From the NCBI GenBank assembly GCA_028274465.1, contig CM051457.1, positions 97,339,982 to 97,403,981 of the forward strand: 64,000 bases of DNA, in the 5' to 3' direction. This document shows positions 59,123 to 64,000 of the stretch, in pieces. The first letter of the stretch is position 1. The number at the start of each line of letters is the position of its first letter. Below the pieces are notes generated by a model. It made no database searches and was not told the DNA's origin. It saw nothing but the letters and a program-made list of their open reading frames with translations. Made by a program: the position numbers and the translations under genes. The stretch is from Plantago ovata (Eukaryota > Streptophyta > Magnoliopsida > Lamiales > Plantaginaceae).

Positions 59123-61190
59123 CGGTTTTAAGAAAAGTAGACCCAAACAGGCTAATCAGAAAACTTATAACATGTGCATGCATTATAATATGCATTATCA
59201 TGTCACTTTGCATTATTGTAGTGGGAAAATGGAACATTGGCGATGATGATTGCATGCATGGGTTATAAACGACGGTTGACTTGTACAATTAGCATATGAG
59301 CTACACCGTATCTTGGCGAGGCGATTTCTATCGCAACCATGGCGGATGCCTTTGTTAGTTTTGTACAGGCATCCATTTCTGAGTTTTATTGATAGAAATC
59401 TGAGCCAACTTGCATTCTAAACTGTTATGTGTATACTGTTGAAATTTCCTTTGTTTTTTTTTTCCCAACTTGCATTCTAGACTAGTTGCCTTGTGAATAT
59501 ATCTGAACTAACTTGTCATATTTGGTTGAGGTGTGCCACCTTCTACTTTAGTTTGTGGTAGGATGTTGGCATTTTGCATGTCATTTGTCACTACATACAA
59601 ATTTTTCAAAGTTATTTACTTCATTTACTTCATTGGAAATAACTACTCATGTTGGGACATGAGTGCCTATTGTCATTCATGTTTCCCAACACCAAACCAT
59701 TATCACACTTTTGACCAATTTTTTTTATTCCCATTTTGGCACTTAGCTTCAAATAGGGACACAACTACAACTTCCAATGCATCCCTTTCTTACTATAAAT
59801 GTGCATCCTTCCCTTTCATTTCCTTCCACCTAAAACACACAAGAAACACTACTCTCCTACTATCCTCCCCTACCTCTTTTGCAAATAGCCGACGCCCCCT
59901 ACTCCCAATTGAATTTTCTTTTCACGTTAAGGTGCACATTTCATTACCTTCATAGAGTACTTATCTTCATTACATGCATTTTAGTTGCTATGTCTACTTG
60001 GTTCCTTATTACATGTCTTTAGTTACATGCAATTGAGTTGTTATGTCTATTTGGTTCTTCATCACATGTCTTTTGTATGTGTAACTTCTTATCACTTTAG
60101 CGTTATGTTTACGATCATCCCATCATATACTCTCATTCTAGCATATAAAAAGTACGTAAAATAAAAGAAATTCGTTCTAAGCTGTTTGGGTTTACCATTC
60201 TTATACCGGATGCATTATATTCTGCTATGCTTCGGTTCTCATGCACTAAAGGAAATCAATGGATACACTCGAAAGCTGCCACTGTTTGCTCCTTATTGGT
60301 CTTCCGAGAATTTTTTTTCTTTTTTATTATTTTTAAGGAAACCATTACTGTCTTCAAAATGTAGTTGCAATTAAAATTATTTTGTAATTCTATACTTTTA
60401 TGGTTATTTCACATATTGTACATCCGTTTGCTGTAATTGGTAAATGCGAACAATTCAAACTTTCTATAATATTTGCATATGTGGATGTCTATATAATACG
60501 CGTAAACGTATGTAAGGTTTAAAGGTACCATGATAAAACCGGCACGTAAAGCTACCAAAGATAATTCATTATCTAAGTTATATTATACAAAATGCATAAC
60601 TAAAAAGGCAGTTTATAAGCAGACACCCCAAGTAGGCAAACTTTTTTTTAATTATCTCTAGCCTTTGAAAGTTAACAAAAAACGAAAATCCAACTAAAGT
60701 ACCCGGCATAAAAGAAACCATTAAAGGTCATGAAAAGTTTTCTAAGCGTTAAAAAAATTATTCAAGGTTCGGAAAAATGGATCCACATTGAAACACCAAA
60801 ACTCAGTCATTGAGCAAGAAATAGCCCGTCTTTGGCCCACTTTACAAAATGACCACGACAAATTCATGATTGGCCATGTTAAGCTTCTAGCGAATGAAGA
60901 ACTTGGACGTACATGGTTGGGTTTCAATGACGAGATGAAGTGTAGTTGGTTTGCGTTTCAAGTCTGTCGCAACCGGTAGCTTACTAGGATTAACTGGTAG
61001 CTTATTATGAAAATGTAATCGACATAATCGATAAGAATAATATGTTGCGTGGTTTAACGTATTGTTGTGACATGAAAATGTCGTTTTTATTTTTTTTGAT
61101 GTTAAATACTTATGTATTGTCATAATATTTTCGTACTCTTTGCACCGTCTAACCATTATGTTGGTATGTTAATAATTCCTTGTGCAGACA
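59123..61190. other. No assured gene; terminus-like sites at 59152 and 60181
   Basis: A right-end-like CCCAAACAGGC followed by TAA (59142-59155) and a left-end-like TAA then GCTGTTTGGGTTTACC (60178-60196) are seen. An ORF at 60788-60979 (MKHQNSVIEQEIARLWPTLQ...) is open but matches nothing I know; it is followed by no clear splice site. TCTTGGCGWGGC near 59312 echoes 56960. Confidence 0.4.
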
Positions 61191-61609
61191 ATGGCTACCG
61201 GATCATCCCGCTCTTCCATTCTTAGGCCAATCTCCTGCGACCATCCTTGGACTCCTGCCACGCATAAAACATTTATCCGCACTGTTTTATCTTTTGGTGA
61301 GAAGGGAAAAATGATTGGTAGGAGTTTTGAATGGAGGGAGATTCTGGCCATAATGAAAGATGGCTTACCTGAAAATGAAAACCTTCGAGTGGCTCATCTG
61401 GTTACCAGGTACAATATATGAAGTATGAGTTTCAGCGCGCTTCAGATAAAAAACCCACAGAGCCAAGTTGGATTGTGAAGCCGAATGGTGATTTGGTCCG
61501 CCCCGCCTACTACGATGTCAATGAATGCCGTCGAGTTCCCGAGGAGATGATTTTCTTCCAGTTCCAGCAGATTGGAGACATGTTGACTCTATGTCGGGAG
61601 GAGCCATAA
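61191..61609 (+). pseudogene. Possible Myb/SANT-like domain exon(s)
   Basis: Preceded by TTCCTTGTGCAG, a good 3' splice site, then ATG at 61191. The first frame reads DHPWTPATHKTFIRTV, then GKMIGRSFEWREILAIM and LVTRYN, spacing that resembles the Myb/SANT-like domain of Harbinger ORF1 proteins and related plant genes. Near 61415 the frame shifts by one base (or a GTACAA donor is used) to MKYEFQRASDKKPTEPSW, ending at 61609. The second part is unrecognised. It may be the coding part of the DNA element bounded by 55303/63855 or 60181, or a decayed host gene. Confidence 0.4.
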
Positions 61610-61826
61610 TCGAACGGAGCCCATCACAAAAGGCAACATATAATTCCCTTTCAGTAATGCTACGCAATTCCCTTGCATAATAATGTTGAAAATTTCCAAT
61701 AACATGCGTTACTTCAATATGTAACCGCAACTAACGGGTTCAATGTGTACCCGTATTATTATTTCTAAACATGTGTGACTGTTATTTTGCCTTATCGTAA
61801 TGAACTTTGCATTAAGGAATTTCCAA

Positions 61827-62877
61827 GGGTAAATTACTTTAAACCACCCCACTAGAAACTCATATTACAGATTCTCCCTCGTTAGTTTAACAATTACGTA
61901 TAGCCCCAATGACCGGAAAAAAGTTGACCTGATCGTTATTCAGTTTCAGAAAGGTTCCGACCAAACAAGGCCTTAGGTTTTTTTTTATCATTTTTTCTTT
62001 TCTTTTAATTTTTTCTTCCTTTTTTCTTTTATCTTTTTTTTTTCCACCTCCTTCTTCCTCCTTAACTTCCTCTTAAAGTAACCGGAACTGCTATTGGAAC
62101 TGGAAGGGCTGCCCAAATCTGAGCTGCTCCAATCGGAGTCGGAGCTGTTTACAGCTCCGAATCGGAGCTGTACAGCCCCGAAACCGGAGGTGTAAAAAGC
62201 TCCGATTTGGAGCTATTAACAACTCCAAAATTGGGGCTTAACAGCTCCGAAATCGGAGCTGTACAGCTCCGAAATCGGAGCTGTAAAAAGCCCCGAAATC
62301 GGAGCTGTAAAAAGCCCCGAAATCGGAGTTGTACAGCCCCGAAACCGGAGCTGTACAACCCCGAAACCGGAGTTGTTAACAGCTCCGAAATCGGAGCTGT
62401 ACAGCCCCGAAATCGGAGCTGTTAACAGCTCCGGCATGGAGCTCTTAACAGCTCCTGACCGGAGCTGTAATCAGCTCCGACAACTTTTATTATTTATTTT
62501 TTTTTAATTTTTTTTAATCTTTTGGGTTGTTTTGAAACAAACCCTTAATTTGGGGTTCTTTTATAATAAATATAAGTTCAGTTTTTTTATATAATTTTTG
62601 TAGTTAATTTGAAATTTATTAAAGTTAATTTTGTAGAATAAAATAATTTAGAGGCAAATGTGTAAATACTACAAACTTAAGTTGTTTGTTTCAAGCTAGA
62701 AACTGAAATTCCGGCAAGGGTAAAAGCGTAACTTCCGGGTCTTAATTCGAAAAAAGTCAAATTCGTGGGGCTATCTGTAATTATTTTTGTGTGACATAGG
62801 GCTACATGTAATTGTCTAACTAAGAGGGAAGGATCTGTAATAAAAAAAAATAACAGGGGGGTAGATGTAAATTGCCC
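61827..62877. mobile_element. Mutator-like (TIR-MULE) non-autonomous element
   Basis: Long terminal inverted repeats of about 80 bases: the left starts GGGTAAATTAC and the right (reversed) GGGCAATTTAC; both then have ATTACAGAT-CTCCCTC/TCCCTC and AACAATTACRTRTAGCCC. Flanks show a 9-base duplication with one mismatch, AATTTCCAA (61818-61826) and AATTTCAAA (62878-62886). Size 1051 bp; no transposase. It carries a pyrimidine tract (61978-62075) and the palindrome array at 62130-62480. Confidence 0.85.
62130..62480. repeat. Array of about 14 near-palindromic 22-24-bp units
   Basis: Each unit is of the type CAGCTCCGAAATCGGAGCTG, self-complementary, with variants CAGCCCCGAAACCGGAGCTG. Units are joined by TACA, TTAACA or TAAAAA. 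ORFs on both strands reflect the repeats (for example GAVQLRNRSC). Confidence 0.93.
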
Positions 62878-63180
62878 AATTTCAAATTATATGTTTCTAA
62901 TATTATTTTGTCATTTTATTTCATTAATTTAAATCCGTATTTGTTGCAAAATGTCGGGTTTTTTTTCAAAAAAAAAAAAAAAACGTTTTTTTCCTAGGTT
63001 TGGATATTTCAGATTTTTACATTTTTTTATACCAATTCAACTCAACAATAACTAATCCTTCCACTATTTAAACAACCCCACACAATCTATCTCACCAATC
63101 CCAATACATGCCAACACATCATTAAACAAATCAAACAAACATTACCTTACACATTCTCTTACAACACTCATCATTATATC

Positions 63181-63694
63181 CTATGTTTTAAAAGCCTGGT
63201 TGAGCCGGTCGGTCGGACCGGTCAAACCGTGGAAACCGGAGCTCAACGGTCTGAAGCCTCTATTTAAACGCTAAAAAGCCGAAGGCCCTAAAACCGGAAA
63301 AAACGGGCAAAAAACGGCAAAACCGATGAACCGGAAAGTGGTTGAGCCGGAGGTTGAGCCGTTTTTTGGGTAAAATTGCCAAAAAAAAAAAAAAAAAAAA
63401 AAGCAAAAAAAAAAAAGAAACCTATTTTCATCTATATCTTGATTGAATATGGATCTTAACCATGTCATTTTACTTGATTGGTGATCATTTAATATTGTTT
63501 AGTGTGATTTTGGACGAAAATATGAATAATAATATAGTATAAATATATTAGTATTAGTATATTATGTATATATTCATATTATAGTGGTACACCGGCTCAA
63601 CCGGCTCATAAAACGGCTCAACAGGTCCGACCCCGGTTAAACATTTTTTGGGGGGTGTCCGGCTCAACCTCCGGCTCCGTTTTTTAAAACATAG
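63181..63694. mobile_element. hAT-like MITE
   Basis: Terminal inverted repeats CTATGTTTTAAAAGCC (left) and CTATGTTTTAAAAAACGGAGCC (right, reversed), flanked by a perfect 8-base TSD ATTATATC (63173-63180, 63695-63702). Subterminal sequence is dense in CCGGTTGAGCCGG-like words in both orientations (63199-63365, 63589-63680). No ORF. The 8-base TSD points to the hAT superfamily. Confidence 0.88.
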
Positions 63695-63855
63695 ATTATA
63701 TCTATAAAAATCCTTCTACCCTACCATTCAAACCCCTTAATTCAAACCCAACTACAACAACAAAAACTAAACTAACAAAACCTTAATTCCGTCACTATTT
63801 CGGCTTTTGTTAAATTTAACAAAATACCAAAATCCAGTTTAAAGCCAAACAGCCC

Positions 63856-64000
63856 CCAATTGTTTTCACGCAGAAGGAATTTTTGTGATCAAAGGTGACG
63901 AATACAACTCTGTTTGAGAAAATGGAGAAAGTCATATATGGAAGGCGCAATGATATGCCTTACGTCCTGGCTGTAATGAAACTATTTAGCAAGGAAGAAA
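63856..64000. other. Window edge, no gene assignable
   Basis: An ATG at 63922 opens a frame (MEKVIYGRRNDMPYVLAVMK) that runs to the window edge. It is too short to judge; it could be the first codons of a gene lying beyond. Confidence 0.25.

Larger units (their letters stand above)
55303..63855. mobile_element. Candidate DNA transposon framed by CTGTTTGG-type termini
   Basis: The left end GGTCTGTTTGGGTTTAAATTGG (55303) and the inverted right end GGGCTGTTTGGCTTTAAACTGG (63855) are alike. Similarity extends inward: both then have TGGTATTTTGTTA, and both have a GGCTTTTGTTAAAT word. Such ends are common in PIF/Harbinger and some hAT elements. I see no convincing TSD. The interior holds CT-rich leader-like DNA (55430-55510), exon-like pieces and three later insertions. 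Extra termini at 59152 and 60181 leave the pairing uncertain. Confidence 0.45.

Noticed and set aside
62149..62437. Repetitive ORFs on both strands (LRFRGFLQ, RNRSCKKP)
   Set aside because: Products of the palindrome array; both strands are open for the same reason.

Overview
The window reads as nuclear DNA of a flowering plant, probably a eudicot; the species cannot be named from it. It is almost wholly built of transposable elements: plant-type Ty3/gypsy (Athila-like) and Ty1/copia LTR retrotransposons, CACTA, PIF/Harbinger, Mutator-like and hAT-like DNA elements, plus satellites. I see no intact cellular gene, no rRNA or tRNA gene and no CRISPR. Every sizeable coding region is a transposon gene carrying at least one frameshift, stop or insertion, except small pieces of uncertain nature near 56.6-61.6 kb.

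Left block (1-17.1 kb): a microsatellite, a GAGCC-rich inverted-repeat patch, an orphan CACTA terminus at 544 and a possible SIRE-type LTR remnant lead into copia-A (2467-15887, + strand). Its polyprotein is split by a non-autonomous gypsy element NA1 (4514-11242, - strand, TSD GACGA), and its 3' LTR is split by a gypsy solo LTR (14545-15697, TSD ATTAG). A second solo LTR (15912-17097, TSD GTGGG) follows.

Middle spacer (17.1-20.4 kb): two unrelated tandem-repeat families (units about 205 bp and about 230 bp) rich in GGGCTT/GGCCCA words, then a hairpin-rich stretch.

Nested block (20.4-54.8 kb): a five-level Russian doll in which each level is bounded by a perfect target-site duplication. A PIF/Harbinger transposase gene (- strand) is split by a CACTA element (20759-52905, TSD ATT). 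The TNPA-like gene of that CACTA is split by an Athila-like gypsy element, gypsy-A (22243-50709, - strand, TSD GCGAC). The protease region of gypsy-A is split by copia-B (28772-47642, - strand, TSD CTTCG). The pol of copia-B is split by a second non-autonomous gypsy, NA2 (32732-41532, + strand, TSD AGGAC). At each of the four junctions the interrupted reading frame lines up again when the insert and one TSD copy are ignored, which confirms the boundaries and the order of events.

Right block (54.8-64 kb): a diverged copia-B LTR fragment, then a region framed by CTGTTTGG-type termini (55303 and 63855) holding a copia-B solo LTR (57027-59117, TSD GTGTT), exon-like pieces including a possible Myb/SANT-like domain, a Mutator-like element (61827-62877) loaded with a palindrome array, and an hAT-like MITE (63181-63694, TSD ATTATATC).

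The most interesting biology is the gypsy family. Gypsy-A carries gag-PR-RT-RH-INT; NA1 and NA2 share its LTRs, tRNA-Asp-type primer site and about 1.35 kb of 3' noncoding sequence but replace pol with a divergent gag, a protease (NA2 only) and a large extra ORF of the putative plant transposon protein type. They look like a parasite/partner pair. The whole family also carries GC-rich near-palindromes (GGGCGAAYCGCCC type) next to its LTR TATA boxes and at internal sites, even inside gag.
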